A program made the translations under genes and the position numbers. A DNA stretch of 64,000 nt from Burkholderia puraquae (GTDB lineage: Bacteria; Pseudomonadota; Gammaproteobacteria; Burkholderiales; Burkholderiaceae): NCBI RefSeq assembly GCF_002099195.1, contig NZ_NBYX01000006.1, forward strand, positions 124,001-188,000, read 5' to 3'. Under the pieces are notes generated by a model. The model saw only the letters and a program-made list of their open reading frames with translations, searched no databases and was not told the origin of the DNA. Shown piece by piece: positions 43,130 to 56,386 of the stretch (position 1 is its first letter; each line of letters opens with the position of its first letter).

Positions 43130-44068
43130 GTGGCTGCCCCTCTTAGCGGAAACGGATCCGGCGCTGCCGCCGCACGGCGTACGTCGCCGATGTCGGCCTT
43201 CGCCGATCGCTGGATCCCGAAGCTCGTGCTTGCACCGAGCGTCGCGATCGCCGTGGTGTTCATCTACGGCTTCATCCTGATTACCGGCTATCTGTCGCTG
43301 ACCAATTCGCGGCTGTTGCCGAACTACGAATTCGACGGCTTCGGCCGTTACACGGACCTGTTCCAGAACGACGTGTGGTGGACTTCCGCCGCGAACCTCG
43401 GCTGGTTCGGGATTCCGTTCATCGCGGTCTGCGTCGCGCTCGGGTTGTTCCTCGCGATCCTGCTCGACCAGCGGATCCGCAACGAAGGCGCGCTGCGCGC
43501 GATCTTCCTGTATCCGATGGCGCTGTCGTTCATCGTCACCGGCACCGCGTGGCAGTGGATCCTGAACCCGGGCCTCGGCCTCGAGAAGGTGATGCACGAC
43601 TGGGGCTGGACGAGCTTCTCGTTCGACTGGCTCGGCGATCCGGACAAGGCGATCTTCTGCGTGGTGATCGCCGCCGTGTGGCAGTCGACGGGTTTCGTGA
43701 TGGCGCTGTTCCTCGCGGGGCTGCGCGGCGTCGATGCGGAGATCTTCAAGGCCGCGCAGGTGGACGGCGCGACGCTGCCGACCATCTACCGGAAGATCGT
43801 GATCCCGAGCATGCGCCCGGTGTTCTTCTCGGTGCTGCTGATCCTCTGCCACATCACGATCAAGACCTTCGACCTGGTCGTCGCGCTGACGGCGGGCGGC
43901 CCGGGCACGTCGTCGTCGCTGCCGGCCATGTTCATGTACACGTTTTCGTTCAACCGCGGCCAGCTCGGGCTCGGCGCGGCGTCCTCGGTGATGATGCTCG
44001 CGACCGTGGTCGCGGTGCTGGTGCCGCTGATGTATATGGAATCGAGGAGCACCCGCAATGCAGCCTAA
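43130..44068 (+). CDS. gtsB: Sugar ABC transporter permease
   Basis: A 312-residue MalF-type membrane subunit with six main helices, and the cytoplasmic EAA loop QVDGATLPTIYRKIVIPSMRP that contacts the ATPase. GTG at 43130 is preferred: AGGAG is nine bases ahead. ATG at 43190 is an alternative start that would remove a 20-residue Ala/Ser-rich leader. Its end overlaps the next permease gene by 11 bases. Confidence 0.9.
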   Translation: MAAPLSGNGSGAAAARRTSPMSAFADRWIPKLVLAPSVAIAVVFIYGFILITGYLSLTNSRLLPNYEFDGFGRYTDLFQNDVWWTSAANLGWFGIPFIAVCVALGLFLAILLDQRIRNEGALRAIFLYPMALSFIVTGTAWQWILNPGLGLEKVMHDWGWTSFSFDWLGDPDKAIFCVVIAAVWQSTGFVMALFLAGLRGVDAEIFKAAQVDGATLPTIYRKIVIPSMRPVFFSVLLILCHITIKTFDLVVALTAGGPGTSSSLPAMFMYTFSFNRGQLGLGAASSVMMLATVVAVLVPLMYMESRSTRNAA

Positions 44069-44915
44069 GATGACGATCAGCCGGGCAGTGATCTATGCGG
44101 CACTGATCCTGTTCGCGCTGTATTTCCTGTTCCCCATCTACGTGATGCTGTCGACCTCGTTCAAGGATCTCGACCAGCTGCGCACCGGCAACCTGCTGAC
44201 GCCGCCCACCACGTGGACCGTCGACCCGTGGGTGAAGGCCTGGAGCGGGGCGTGCACCGGCGTGCGCTGCGACGGCATGAAGCCGTTCTTCCTGAACTCG
44301 CTGCAGATGGTGATCCCGGCCGTGCTGATCTCGTCGCTGATCGGCGCGTTCAACGGCTACGTGCTCACGCACTGGCGCTTTCGCGGTGCCGACGCGCTGT
44401 TCACGATGATGCTGGTCGGCTGCTTCATCCCGTTCCAGGTGATCCTGCTGCCGATGGCGCGCCTGCAGGGGATGCTCGGCCTCGCCAACACGATTCCGGG
44501 CCTCGTGTTCGTGCACGTCGTGTACGGCATCGCATTCACGACGATGTTCTTCCGCAACTTCTACGTGAGCGTGCCGGCCGAGCTCGTGAAGGCCGCGCGC
44601 ATCGACGGCGCGGGCTTCTTCACGATCTTCACGAAGATCCTGCTGCCCGTGTCGCTGCCGATCTTCATGGTGTGCCTGATCTGGCAGTTCACGCAGATCT
44701 GGAACGACTTCCTGTTCGGGATCGTGTTCTCCGGCGTCGATTCGATGCCGATCACGGTGGCGCTGAACAACCTCGTCAACACGTCGACGGGCGTGAAGGA
44801 ATACAACGTCGACATGGCCGGCGCGATCATCGCCGCGCTGCCGACGCTGCTCGTCTACATCGTCGCCGGCCGCTACTTCGTGCGCGGGCTGACGGCGGGC
44901 GCGGTGAAGGGGTAG
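44058..44915 (+). CDS. gtsC: Sugar ABC transporter permease
   Basis: A 285-residue MalG-type membrane subunit with six helices and the EAA loop VKAARIDGAGFFTIFTKILLPVSLP. FPIYVMLSTSFKD follows the first helix, as usual in carbohydrate permeases. It begins inside the end of gtsB and ends 112 bases before the ATPase gene, in a stretch with GC-rich inverted repeats but no T-run terminator. Confidence 0.92.
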   Translation: MQPKMTISRAVIYAALILFALYFLFPIYVMLSTSFKDLDQLRTGNLLTPPTTWTVDPWVKAWSGACTGVRCDGMKPFFLNSLQMVIPAVLISSLIGAFNGYVLTHWRFRGADALFTMMLVGCFIPFQVILLPMARLQGMLGLANTIPGLVFVHVVYGIAFTTMFFRNFYVSVPAELVKAARIDGAGFFTIFTKILLPVSLPIFMVCLIWQFTQIWNDFLFGIVFSGVDSMPITVALNNLVNTSTGVKEYNVDMAGAIIAALPTLLVYIVAGRYFVRGLTAGAVKG

Positions 44916-45027
44916 GCGCGGCTTTATCCGATACGACGAACCGGCCGCGCATTGCGCGCGGCGCATCGAAACGAACCCGACGCGGCGCCCGAGTGCGCCG
45001 CGCGAGACGAGACAGAGGATTCACAGC

Positions 45028-46146
45028 ATGGCAAGCCTTTCCATCCGTGACGTGTACAAGACCTACCCGAACGGGGTGCCGGTCCTGAAGGGTGTCGACA
45101 TCGAGATCGAGGACGGACAGTTCCTGATCCTGGTCGGCGGTTCGGGCTGCGGGAAGTCGACGCTGCTCAACATGATCGCCGGGCTCGAGACCGTGACGAG
45201 CGGCGAGATCTGCATCGACGGCAAGGTCGTCAACGACCTGTCGCCGAAGGATCGCGACATCGCGATGGTGTTCCAGTCGTACGCGCTGTATCCGTCGATG
45301 ACGGTGCGCGAGAACATCTCGTTCGGCCTGAACATCCGCAAGGTGCCCAAGAGCGAGCAGCAGCAGATCGTCGACCGCGTGTCGCAGATGCTGCAGATCC
45401 AGCATCTGCTCGACCGCAAGCCGGGCCAGCTGTCGGGCGGCCAGCGCCAGCGCGTCGCGATGGGGCGTGCGCTCGCGCGCGATCCGTCGCTGTTCCTGTT
45501 CGACGAGCCGCTGTCGAACCTCGATGCAAAGCTGCGCATCGAGATGCGCGCGGAAATCAAGCTGCTGCACCAGCGCCTCGGCACGACGATCGTCTACGTG
45601 ACGCACGACCAGATCGAGGCGATGACGCTCGGCGACCGGATCGCGGTGATGAAGGACGGCGTGGTCCAGCAGTTCGGCGCGCCGCAGGAGATCTACGATT
45701 CGCCGTCGAACCTGTTCGTCGCGGGCTTCATCGGCGCGCCGCCGATGAACTTCATCAACGGCAAGCTGGTCGAGCAGGGCAGCGGGATCGCGCTCGAGAT
45801 CGACACGGGCGTCAAGCGCGGCGTGCTGAACCTGCCGTTCGACGCGGGCAAGCTGAAGTCGCACGTCGGCAGCGAGGTGATCCTCGGCCTGCGTCCGGAG
45901 CGCATCACCGACGTGCGCCACGCGCACAACGGCGACGCGTCGCATCTGCAGCCGTTCGACGTGCGCGTCGACGTGACCGAGCCGACCGGGCCGGACACGC
46001 ACGTGTTCGCGCAGGTGAACGGCAAGCGCATCGTGAGCCGCGTGCATCCGGCTGCGAACCCGCAGCCCGACCAGACGCTGTCGCTGCTGTTCGACGTGTC
46101 GAAGGCGGTGCTGTTCGATCCGGCGTCGGAAGAGCGGATCGCGTGA
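45028..46146 (+). CDS. gtsD: Sugar ABC transporter ATP-binding protein (UgpC/MalK type)
   Basis: A 372-residue ATPase. Walker A GGSGCGKST, signature LSGGQRQRVAMGRALARDP, Walker B LFLFDEPLSNLDAKL and H-loop THDQIEAM are all intact, followed by C-terminal TOBE domains (LGLRPERITDV). It energises the two permeases. Some related MalK-type ATPases are shared between several sugar transporters. A perfect terminator with a TTCG loop ends the operon. Confidence 0.93.
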   Translation: MASLSIRDVYKTYPNGVPVLKGVDIEIEDGQFLILVGGSGCGKSTLLNMIAGLETVTSGEICIDGKVVNDLSPKDRDIAMVFQSYALYPSMTVRENISFGLNIRKVPKSEQQQIVDRVSQMLQIQHLLDRKPGQLSGGQRQRVAMGRALARDPSLFLFDEPLSNLDAKLRIEMRAEIKLLHQRLGTTIVYVTHDQIEAMTLGDRIAVMKDGVVQQFGAPQEIYDSPSNLFVAGFIGAPPMNFINGKLVEQGSGIALEIDTGVKRGVLNLPFDAGKLKSHVGSEVILGLRPERITDVRHAHNGDASHLQPFDVRVDVTEPTGPDTHVFAQVNGKRIVSRVHPAANPQPDQTLSLLFDVSKAVLFDPASEERIA

Positions 46147-46170
46147 TGTCGCGCGAGTGCTGAAGGAAGC

Positions 46171-46205
46171 AAAAAGGGGCCGTCTTCGGACGGCCCCTTT
46201 GTTTT
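46171..46205. terminator. Terminator closing the ABC operon
   Basis: AAAGGGGCCGTC (46173-46184), tetraloop TTCG, GACGGCCCCTTT (46189-46200), with an A-run before and T-run after. It can also act for the convergent TRIC gene. Confidence 0.93.
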
Positions 46206-46233
46206 GGCGCGGCGGTAGATGCCGCGGCGGCAG

Positions 46234-46857
46234 TCAGTGCGGCAGCCGCACGTCGAACTTGAACGTCGCCAGCCGCGCGACGAGGATGAAGCCGGTCGCG
46301 AGCAGCACGCTGTACACCGAGTCGAACTGCAGCCACACGAGCAGCAGGTAGAACCAGCAGCCGACGAACGCGCAGGTCGCGTACGGCCGCGAATCGCGCA
46401 GGATCAGCGGGATGTCGTTGCACAGGACGTCGCGGATGATCCCGCCGACCACGCCCGTGATCACGCCCATCATCACCGCGATGAAGCGCGGCATCTCGGC
46501 ATCGAGCGCGATCGCCGTGCCCGAGATGCTGAAGATCCCGAGCCCGATCGCATCGGCGACCAGCAGCAACCGCTCGGCCGACAGCCGCGACAGCATTCGC
46601 AGCACGAACGGCGCGAACAGTGCGAGCACGAAGATCGCGATCACGTAGTCGTCGTGCACGACCCAGTAAAACGGCCGGCGCTCGAGCAGGATGTCGCGCA
46701 GCGTGCCGCCGCCGAACGCGGTGGCGAGCGCGACCACGAACGTGCCGACCGAGTCGAGACGGTTCTTGCGCGCCTCGATGAATCCCGAGATCGCAAAGGC
46801 GAGCGTCGCGATCGCCTCCAGTACCGCGATCGCGAGCGTCAGCCTAGGATGCGGCAC
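46234..46857 (-). CDS. TRIC-type (UPF0126) cation channel family membrane protein
   Basis: A 207-residue membrane protein of two UPF0126 repeats, each a three-helix unit with the GxxRD motif (FGGGTLRDILLERRPFYW and GGIIRDVLCNDIPLILR). Prokaryotic TRIC proteins form trimeric monovalent-cation channels; the earlier name is YadS/YicG. Its start overlaps the end of the Smr gene by 14 bases on the same strand. Confidence 0.9.
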   Translation of the reverse strand: MPHPRLTLAIAVLEAIATLAFAISGFIEARKNRLDSVGTFVVALATAFGGGTLRDILLERRPFYWVVHDDYVIAIFVLALFAPFVLRMLSRLSAERLLLVADAIGLGIFSISGTAIALDAEMPRFIAVMMGVITGVVGGIIRDVLCNDIPLILRDSRPYATCAFVGCWFYLLLVWLQFDSVYSVLLATGFILVARLATFKFDVRLPH

Positions 46858-47623
46858 GCGGCCCCCGGTCGCCGGGCGCCGCGAACGGCTGCAGCAGCAC
46901 CAGCACCGCGCCCGCGCCGCCGTCGTGGCCGCGTGCCTCGCAGAACGCGATCACTTCTTCCTTCTGCACGAGCCACGCGCGCACCTTGCCTTTCAGCACG
47001 GGCTCCTTGCCGATCGAGCCGAGCCCTTTGCCGTGGATCACGCGCAGGCAGCGCAGCCCTTTCTTGCCGGCTTCGCGGATGAACTCGGCGAGCGCGTCGC
47101 GCGCCTCGTCGCGCCGCATCCCGTGCAGGTCGATCTGCGCCTGCACGATCCACGCGCCGCTGCGCAGCTTGCGCACGACGTCGCGGCTGATGCCGGGGCG
47201 GTGGTAGTACAGCGAGTCGTCGCTGTCGAGCAGCGTCTCGGGATCGAATTCGTCGGACAGCGTCGCGTTCAGCACGGCTTCCTCGTCGCGCTGCGTCTGC
47301 TTCGGCACCGGGTCGGGCGGCGTGCGGCCGGCCGTCGCGCGCGGCGGCGCACTGAGCGGCTGGATGGCGCCGATCTCGTTGCGGAACAGGTTCGCGTCGG
47401 CATCCGCCTGGCGCGCGGCCTTCGCAGTTTCGACGCGGGCACGCTCGCGGCGCTCGGCTTCGCCTTTCAGGTTCGCGCGCAGCGCGCCGAGGCCCGCGAG
47501 TCCCTGGCCGCGCAACGCGGCGGGATCGGGCGCGGGCGCCGGCGCGACGGGCGCGGGGTTCGCGGGGCGGGCGGCGATCTGCCGCTTCGCGGGATCGCTC
47601 GGATGGGGCTGGTTCTTCGCCAT
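46844..47623 (-). CDS. Smr-domain protein
   Basis: A 259-residue protein. The first 150 residues are Ala/Pro/Arg-rich and low in predicted structure. The C-terminal Smr domain contains IDLHGMRRDEARDALAEFI and RVIHGKGLGS, the DLHG and HGxG motifs of small MutS-related nucleases (YdaL/SmrA-like). Recent work links standalone Smr proteins to RNA cleavage in ribosome rescue; which role applies here is unknown. It follows trxB after a terminator. Confidence 0.87.
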   Translation of the reverse strand: MAKNQPHPSDPAKRQIAARPANPAPVAPAPAPDPAALRGQGLAGLGALRANLKGEAERRERARVETAKAARQADADANLFRNEIGAIQPLSAPPRATAGRTPPDPVPKQTQRDEEAVLNATLSDEFDPETLLDSDDSLYYHRPGISRDVVRKLRSGAWIVQAQIDLHGMRRDEARDALAEFIREAGKKGLRCLRVIHGKGLGSIGKEPVLKGKVRAWLVQKEEVIAFCEARGHDGGAGAVLVLLQPFAAPGDRGPRAAS

Positions 47624-47662
47624 GATTCGGTATACAGGGCAGGCGCGTTCGGGCGCGCGGGC

Positions 47663-47692
47663 AAAAAAAAGCCGCTGCACGGCGGCAGCGGC
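47663..47692 (-). terminator. Terminator after trxB
   Basis: On the minus strand GCCGCTGC (complement of 47685-47692) pairs with GCAGCGGC (complement of 47671-47678) and runs into eight T (47663-47670). It separates trxB from the Smr gene. Confidence 0.9.
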
Positions 47693-47760
47693 TTGTCCGG
47701 CCAGGCCCGCTTCGCGGCAGCGGACGCCATTGTAGCGCCCGGCGCGACGGGTCTCGCGGC

Positions 47761-49162
<1,402 letters not shown>

Positions 49163-51472
49163 ATGGCAAAAGCTCCTTATTCCGCCCAGGCACAGGCGTT
49201 GCCGCACCGGATGTCGAAGCTCCTCACGGAGATCCGCTGGATTCTCCAGGTCGCGCTCTGCGCATTTCTGGTGATGGCCCTGCTGAGCTACAGCCGGCGC
49301 GATCCGAGCTGGACGCACGCCGCCCAGGTGGACCACATCTCGAACTGGGCCGGTCGCGTCGGCGCCTGGACGGCCGACATCATCCTGCTGCTGTTTGGCC
49401 TGTCGGCCTACTGGCTGATCGTGCCGCTCGCGCGGCGCATCGCCGTCAACTATCGCCGTATCACGCGCCACGAGGCGGTCTCGGACGAGCCCGAGCGGCC
49501 GATCGGCTGGCTCACCGAAATCCTCGCGTTCGTGCTCGTCGTGCTGGCATGCGACGGCATCGAGGCGCTGCGCATGTGGTCGCTGAAGGTGCAGTTGCCG
49601 CGTGCGCCGGGCGGCGTCGTCGGCGAGGCCGTCGCGGGCGCGATGTCGCACGCGTTCGGCTTCACGGGCGGCACGCTGCTGCTGCTGATCGCGCTGGCGA
49701 TCGGCCTGTCGCTGTATTTCCGCTTCTCGTGGCTGTCGGTCGCCGAGCGCGTCGGCGGCGCGATCCTGTCTGCCGTCAACGTCGCGAAGCTGCGCCGCGA
49801 GGCCGAGCGCGACCGCAAGCTCGGCGAGGCTGCGGCCGTGCGGCGCGAAGGCAAGGTTGAAGAGGAGCGCGTGCGCATCGAGGATCACGAGCCCGTGACG
49901 ATCGTGCCGCCGGTCGTCACGCCGGCGAAGTCCGAGCGCGTCGAGCGCGAGCGCCAGGTGCCGCTCTTCACCGACCTGCCGGGCGATTCGACGCTGCCGC
50001 CGGTAGCGCTGCTCGATCCTGCACCGAAGGCGCAGGAGGCGATCTCCGCCGACACGCTCGAATTCACGTCGCGCCTGATCGAGAAGAAGCTGAAGGACTT
50101 CGGCGTCGAGGCGAGCGTCGTCGCCGCGTATCCGGGCCCGGTCGTCACGCGCTACGAGATCGAGCCGGCCACCGGCGTGAAGGGCAGCCAGATCGTCAAC
50201 CTCGCGAAGGATCTCGCGCGCTCGCTGTCGCTCGTGTCGATCCGCGTCGTCGAGACGATTCCCGGCAAGAACTACATGGCGCTCGAGTTGCCGAACCAGC
50301 GCCGCCAGACGGTCCACCTGTCCGAGATCATCGGTTCCGAGGTGTACGCGGCCGCCTCGTCGGCGCTGACGCTGAGCCTCGGCAAGGACATCGGCGGCAA
50401 GCCGGTGTGCGCGGATCTCGCGAAGATGCCGCACCTGCTTGTCGCCGGTACGACCGGTTCGGGCAAGTCGGTCGGGATCAACGCGATGATCCTGTCGCTG
50501 CTGTATAAAGCGACCGCCGATCAGGTGCGCCTGATCCTGATCGATCCGAAGATGCTCGAAATGAGCGTCTACGAGGGCATTCCGCACCTGCTGTGCCCGG
50601 TCGTCACCGACATGCGCCAGGCCGGCCACGCGCTGAACTGGACGGTCGCCGAGATGGAGCGCCGCTACAAGCTGATGAGCAAGCTCGGCGTGCGCAACCT
50701 CGCGGGCTACAACAACAAGATCGACGAGGCCGCGAAGCGCGAGGAGAAGCTGCCGAATCCGTTCAGCCTGACGCCGGAAGATCCGGAGCCGCTCGGCCGC
50801 CTGCCGAACATCGTCGTGGTGATCGACGAGCTGGCCGACCTGATGATGGTCGTCGGCAAGAAGGTCGAGGAACTGATCGCACGGATCGCGCAGAAGGCGC
50901 GCGCGGCCGGTATCCACTTGATCCTCGCGACGCAGCGTCCGTCGGTCGACGTGATCACGGGCCTCATCAAGGCGAACGTGCCGACGCGGATCGCGTTCCA
51001 GGTGTCGTCGAAGATCGACTCGCGCACGATTCTCGACCAGATGGGCGCCGAATCGCTGCTCGGGATGGGCGACATGCTGTACCTGCCGCCGGGCAGCGGG
51101 CTGCCCGTGCGCGTGCACGGCGCGTTCGTCGCCGACGACGAAGTGCATCGCGTCGTCGAGAAGCTCAAGGAGCATGGCGAGCCGAACTACGTCGAGGGCC
51201 TGCTCGAAGGCGGCACCGCCGACGGCGACGAGGGTTCGGCCGGCGCGGGAACCGGCGAAGGCGGCGACGAGTCAGATCCGCTGTACGACCAGGCGGTCGA
51301 GATCGTCATCAAGAACCGCCGCGCGTCGATCTCGCTCGTGCAGCGCCACCTGCGGATCGGTTACAACCGCGCGGCGCGGCTGCTCGAGCAGATGGAGCAG
51401 TCGGGGCTCGTATCGGCGATGTCGTCGAGCGGCAACCGCGAAATTCTTGTGCCGGCGCGCGACGCGGAATGA
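49163..51472 (+). CDS. ftsK: DNA translocase FtsK
   Basis: A 769-residue division-site translocase that pumps the chromosome terminus across the septum and activates XerCD. Four N-terminal helices (about 25-190) anchor it; a short linker replaces the very long one of E. coli, so the protein is short. The motor has Walker [16 protein letters not shown] and Walker [14 protein letters not shown]. The C-terminal gamma domain, [41 protein letters not shown], reads KOPS sites. ATG at 49163 is used. Confidence 0.96.
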   Translation: MAKAPYSAQAQALPHRMSKLLTEIRWILQVALCAFLVMALLSYSRRDPSWTHAAQVDHISNWAGRVGAWTADIILLLFGLSAYWLIVPLARRIAVNYRRITRHEAVSDEPERPIGWLTEILAFVLVVLACDGIEALRMWSLKVQLPRAPGGVVGEAVAGAMSHAFGFTGGTLLLLIALAIGLSLYFRFSWLSVAERVGGAILSAVNVAKLRREAERDRKLGEAAAVRREGKVEEERVRIEDHEPVTIVPPVVTPAKSERVERERQVPLFTDLPGDSTLPPVALLDPAPKAQEAISADTLEFTSRLIEKKLKDFGVEASVVAAYPGPVVTRYEIEPATGVKGSQIVNLAKDLARSLSLVSIRVVETIPGKNYMALELPNQRRQTVHLSEIIGSEVYAAASSALTLSLGKDIGGKPVCADLAKMPHLLVAGTTGSGKSVGINAMILSLLYKATADQVRLILIDPKMLEMSVYEGIPHLLCPVVTDMRQAGHALNWTVAEMERRYKLMSKLGVRNLAGYNNKIDEAAKREEKLPNPFSLTPEDPEPLGRLPNIVVVIDELADLMMVVGKKVEELIARIAQKARAAGIHLILATQRPSVDVITGLIKANVPTRIAFQVSSKIDSRTILDQMGAESLLGMGDMLYLPPGSGLPVRVHGAFVADDEVHRVVEKLKEHGEPNYVEGLLEGGTADGDEGSAGAGTGEGGDESDPLYDQAVEIVIKNRRASISLVQRHLRIGYNRAARLLEQMEQSGLVSAMSSSGNREILVPARDAE

Positions 51473-51518
51473 GTCCGCGGCGTTCGCGGCGCCGGCCACC
51501 CAGGGAGAAAACCGCAAT

Positions 51519-52208
51519 ATGCAGCAACATTCGTTCGCAATGTCCCTTCGTTCGACGCGGCGCTGGCTCGGCGCGGCGCTCGCCGGTGCATCGCTGATGC
51601 TCGCGGCGACGCACGCGTTCGCGGGCGGCACCGAGCAACTGAAGGCGTTCGTGTCGCAGGTGCGTTCGGCGAAGGGCGATTTCACGCAGCAGATCGTCAA
51701 GGCACCGGCGAAGGGCGCGAGCGCCGCGCAGGCCGTGCCGAAGCCCACCGACAATTCGAGCGGCACGTTCGTGTTCGCGCGCCCGGGCAAGTTCATCTGG
51801 ACGTACCAGAAGCCGTACCAGCAGGTGCTGCAGGCCGACGGCGAGAAGCTCTACGTGTACGACCGCGACCTGAACCAGGTCACCGAACGCAAGCTGAACG
51901 GCGCGCTGGGCGCGAGCCCGGCCGCGATCCTGTTCGGCAGCAACGATCTCGACAAGAACTACACGTTGCGCGATGCCGGTGAGAAGGGCGGCATCGAGTG
52001 GCTCGAGATGCTGCCGAAGGCGCAGGACACCCAGTTCCAGCGGATCGGCATCGGCTTCCGCAACGGCACGCTCGCCGCGATGGAGCTGCACGACGTGTTC
52101 GGCAACGTCACGTTGCTGACGTTTACGAACATCCAGACGAATCCGCCGCTGAAGGGCGATACGTTCAAGTTCGTCGTGCCGAAGGGCGCCGACGTGATTA
52201 CCGGCTGA
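51519..52208 (+). CDS. lolA: Outer-membrane lipoprotein carrier protein
   Basis: A 229-residue periplasmic chaperone carrying lipoproteins from LolCDE to LolB. A signal peptide ends near ATHAFAGG. The mature domain shows [17 protein letters not shown] and [35 protein letters not shown] short Ala/Lys/Pro insertion ([19 protein letters not shown]) is present in the first strand pair. ATG at 51519 follows GGGAG; ATG at 51540 is an alternative. Lies 46 bases after ftsK. Confidence 0.93.
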   Translation: MQQHSFAMSLRSTRRWLGAALAGASLMLAATHAFAGGTEQLKAFVSQVRSAKGDFTQQIVKAPAKGASAAQAVPKPTDNSSGTFVFARPGKFIWTYQKPYQQVLQADGEKLYVYDRDLNQVTERKLNGALGASPAAILFGSNDLDKNYTLRDAGEKGGIEWLEMLPKAQDTQFQRIGIGFRNGTLAAMELHDVFGNVTLLTFTNIQTNPPLKGDTFKFVVPKGADVITG

Positions 52209-52236
52209 CCGGCGCCGCGCGCCGTTCTCCCGCAAC

Positions 52237-52270
52237 GGGCCTGCCGGCGACGGCAGGCCCGTGTTGTTTT
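52237..52270 (+). terminator. Terminator after lolA
   Basis: GGGCCTGCCG (52237-52246), loop GCGA, CGGCAGGCCC (52251-52260), then GTGTTGTTTT. A strong stem with an imperfect T-tract. Confidence 0.75.
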
Positions 52271-52384
52271 CGGGCGCGGGCACTGGGCGCGGGCACCAGG
52301 CGCGGCGGTGCTTTCGCGCGGCTGTCATAATGTCGGGTCCGGCGGCCGGTTCGGCCGCGTCCGTTTGATGTGGAGCGAGGGTTC

Positions 52385-53695
52385 ATGTCCGATCTGTTTC
52401 AAGTCGAGCCGCGCCGCCCGCTCGCCGAGGCGCTGCGGCCGAAGACGCTCGCCGAGGTGATCGGCCAGACGCATTTGCTGGGCGAAGGCAAGCCGCTGCG
52501 GCTCGCCTTCGAATCGGGCAAGCCGCATTCGATGATCCTGTGGGGGCCGCCCGGCGTCGGCAAGACGACGCTCGCGCGGCTCACCGCGCTCGCGTTCGAC
52601 TGCGAGTTCATTGCGCTCTCCGCGGTACTCGGAGGCGTGAAGGACATCCGTGAGTCGATGGAGCAGGCGAAGGACACGCTGAACCGCACCGGCCGCCACA
52701 CGATCCTGTTCGTCGACGAGATCCACCGCTTCAACAAGGGGCAGCAGGACGCGTTGCTGCCGTTCGTCGAGTCGGGGCTCGTGACCTTCATCGGCGCGAC
52801 GACCGAGAACCCGAGCTTCGAGGTCAACTCGGCTTTGCTGTCGCGTGCGCAGGTGTACGTGCTGCAGTCGCTGAACGACGACGAGATGCGCCAGTTGCTG
52901 AAGCGCGCACAGGAAATCGCGCTCGACGGCCTGGCGTTCGACGACAAGGCGATCGACACGCTGGTCGGCTATGCGGACGGCGACGCGCGGCGCTTCCTGA
53001 ACCTGCTCGAGCAGGCGCAGACGGCTGCCACGTCGGCCGGCGTCGCGACGATCGACGCCGAATTCGTCAGCAGCGCGATGACGCTGAACGCACGGCGCTT
53101 CGACAAGGGCGGCGACAACTTCTACGACCAGATCTCGGCGCTGCACAAGTCGGTGCGAGGTTCGAGCCCGGACGGCGCGCTGTACTGGTTCTGCCGGATG
53201 ATCGACGGCGGCGCGGATCCGAAGTATCTCGCGCGGCGGATCGTGCGGATGGCGTGGGAAGACATCGGCCTCGCCGATCCGCGCGCGCTGCAGATGGCGA
53301 ACGACGCGGCCGAAACCTACGAGCGGCTCGGCTCGCCGGAAGGCGAGCTCGCGCTCGGGCAGGCGGTGATCTATCTCGCGTGCGCGGCGAAGAGCAACGC
53401 GGGCTACAACGCGTTCAACCAGGCGATGGCGTTCGTGAAGCAGGACAAGTCGCGCGAGGTGCCCGTGCATCTGCGCAACGCGCCGACCAAGCTGATGAAG
53501 GAACTCGGCTACGGTCACGCATATCGCTACGCGCACGACGAGCCGAATGCGTATGCGGCCGGCGAGACGTACCTGCCGGACGGGATGCGCGAACCGCGCT
53601 GGTACAAGCCGGTGCCGCGCGGTCTTGAATCGAAGATCGCCGACAAGCTCGTGTGGCTGCGCGAGCTCGACCGCGAGGCCGGCAAGAAGGACTGA
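52385..53695 (+). CDS. rarA: Replication-associated recombination protein A (MgsA-like AAA+ ATPase)
   Basis: A 436-residue AAA+ protein that acts at stalled forks with SSB. Walker A ILWGPPGVGKTTLARL, Walker B ILFVDEIHRFNKGQQDALLP and sensor 1 FIGATTENPSFEVNSALLSRA are complete. ATG at 52385 gives the standard MSDLF start; a GTG at 52370 would add five residues. The order ftsK-lolA-rarA-serS is conserved in many proteobacteria. Confidence 0.95.
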   Translation: MSDLFQVEPRRPLAEALRPKTLAEVIGQTHLLGEGKPLRLAFESGKPHSMILWGPPGVGKTTLARLTALAFDCEFIALSAVLGGVKDIRESMEQAKDTLNRTGRHTILFVDEIHRFNKGQQDALLPFVESGLVTFIGATTENPSFEVNSALLSRAQVYVLQSLNDDEMRQLLKRAQEIALDGLAFDDKAIDTLVGYADGDARRFLNLLEQAQTAATSAGVATIDAEFVSSAMTLNARRFDKGGDNFYDQISALHKSVRGSSPDGALYWFCRMIDGGADPKYLARRIVRMAWEDIGLADPRALQMANDAAETYERLGSPEGELALGQAVIYLACAAKSNAGYNAFNQAMAFVKQDKSREVPVHLRNAPTKLMKELGYGHAYRYAHDEPNAYAAGETYLPDGMREPRWYKPVPRGLESKIADKLVWLRELDREAGKKD

Positions 53696-53740
53696 CGGGA
53701 GGGCGCACGGTGCGCTCCGGCCGGCGCCGCCGCGAACGCG

Positions 53741-54007
53741 TCAGCGCTTGCGGCCCGACTGCTTCTTCCAGTAGTCGAACGGCTCCTGATGGCACTCGAT
53801 GTCGAGCTCGGCGACGCGGGCGTGCAGGCTCTGCTGCGCATCGGCGATCGCGAGGTTGTAGATCGCGGGCGCAATCTCCTCGACGAAGAAGTGCAGCAGC
53901 GCGCCGGCCTGGATATTGCCGATCGGCTCGTCCATGTTCTCTGTGAAATAGCGTTGCAGCGACGCGATCGCGCGGTCGCGTACGTCCTTGTCCAGTTCGA
54001 TGGCCAT
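53741..54007 (-). CDS. DUF2164 family small protein
   Basis: An 88-residue protein of the DUF2164 family (LDKDVRDRAIASLQRYFTENMDEPIGNIQAGALLHFFVEEIAPAIYNLAI, then FDYWKKQ). The fold is predicted helical; the function is unknown. It is on the opposite strand to rarA and serS. The ATG at 54007 gives the family start; the frame extends further upstream without similarity. Confidence 0.82.
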   Translation of the reverse strand: MAIELDKDVRDRAIASLQRYFTENMDEPIGNIQAGALLHFFVEEIAPAIYNLAIADAQQSLHARVAELDIECHQEPFDYWKKQSGRKR

Positions 54008-54029
54008 CGGGTTCCTTGAGTAGCTGTGA

Positions 54030-55571
<1,542 letters not shown>

Positions 55572-55624
55572 GATCGCGACCCGGCAGGCACCTGAAGTTC
55601 TCGCAAAAAATTTGCAAAAAGGGC

Positions 55625-55654
55625 TTGTGGGTTTCGAAGAGATCGTTCTATAAT
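55625..55654 (+). promoter_or_regulatory. Promoter of tRNA-Ser
   Basis: TTGTGG (55625-55630), 18 bases, and a consensus TATAAT (55649-55654), 45 bases before the tRNA. An A/T-rich stretch with GCAAAAAATTTGCAAAAA at 55603-55620 lies just upstream and could act as an UP element. Confidence 0.7.
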
Positions 55655-55698
55655 CTTTTCTTTCGCGGAAACGACCAGCCGCGAAATGCAGTAAGGAA

Positions 55699-55789
<91 letters not shown>

Positions 55790-55799
55790 AAATACGAAG

Positions 55800-55830
55800 C
55801 CCCTTGATCCGGAAGGATCAAGGGGTTTTT
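55800..55830 (+). terminator. Terminator after tRNA-Ser
   Basis: CCCCTTGATCC (55800-55810), GGAA loop, GGATCAAGGGG (55815-55825), then TTTTT. A perfect 11-bp stem. Confidence 0.94.
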
Positions 55831-56005
55831 CGTTTTGGGTTCGCGGTGCGATGTGTCGTGTCGCAAGTCGTTGCAGTGGCAACAGCTCGATCATGGATGC
55901 ATCGGATCGTGCCGATCCGACGGCGACCCACCGCGTGCACGATCGTGCCGCGTCCTCGATACAGCCGCGCTGAATCGCAAACACCGCAATCCCACGGCGA
56001 ACCGA

Positions 56006-56326
56006 GTGTCGAAAGTCCTGACGGGCATTGCGTTGCTGCCTGCCGTGATTGCAGTCGTTGGCATCCGCCGCGCGCATGACGTCGGCATGGCGCTGGCACT
56101 CGATAACACGGCGCATTTCGCGGCGCTGGCAGGATGCGCTGTCATCGCGATTGCGGCGGAATGGATCGTGCTGTCGCATGCATCGCGCTCCCGCGAGCGC
56201 GCGCAGGGCCGCGACAGCCGGGCCGCGCGCGACGCGTCCGACCTGATCGGACTGGCCGCCTCTGTCACGTGCGTCCGGTCTTTGCCGCTTTCTTCAGCTT
56301 TAAGCCCGCGCTTCCAGTGCCGTTAA
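56006..56326 (+). CDS. Possible small membrane protein
   Basis: A 106-codon frame starting at GTG 56006. It contains two hydrophobic stretches (VLTGIALLPAVIAVVGI and FAALAGCAVIAIAAEWIVL) followed by an Arg/Ser/Ala-rich cytoplasmic-like tail. No convincing ribosome binding site is present, and I recognise no family. It lies between the tRNA-Ser terminator and the chemoreceptor gene, with 60 bases to the latter. Treat as tentative. Confidence 0.35.
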   Translation: MSKVLTGIALLPAVIAVVGIRRAHDVGMALALDNTAHFAALAGCAVIAIAAEWIVLSHASRSRERAQGRDSRAARDASDLIGLAASVTCVRSLPLSSALSPRFQCR

Positions 56327-56386
56327 CACGGGGCGGCGGCCGGTGCCCATGCTGGGCCGCATCGTTTCCCGTCGATTCAAGGTCCC

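Noticed and set aside
55891..56268. 125-codon minus-strand frame
   Set aside because: Ser/Ala/Arg-rich shadow of the tentative small membrane protein region; no start signal or family.
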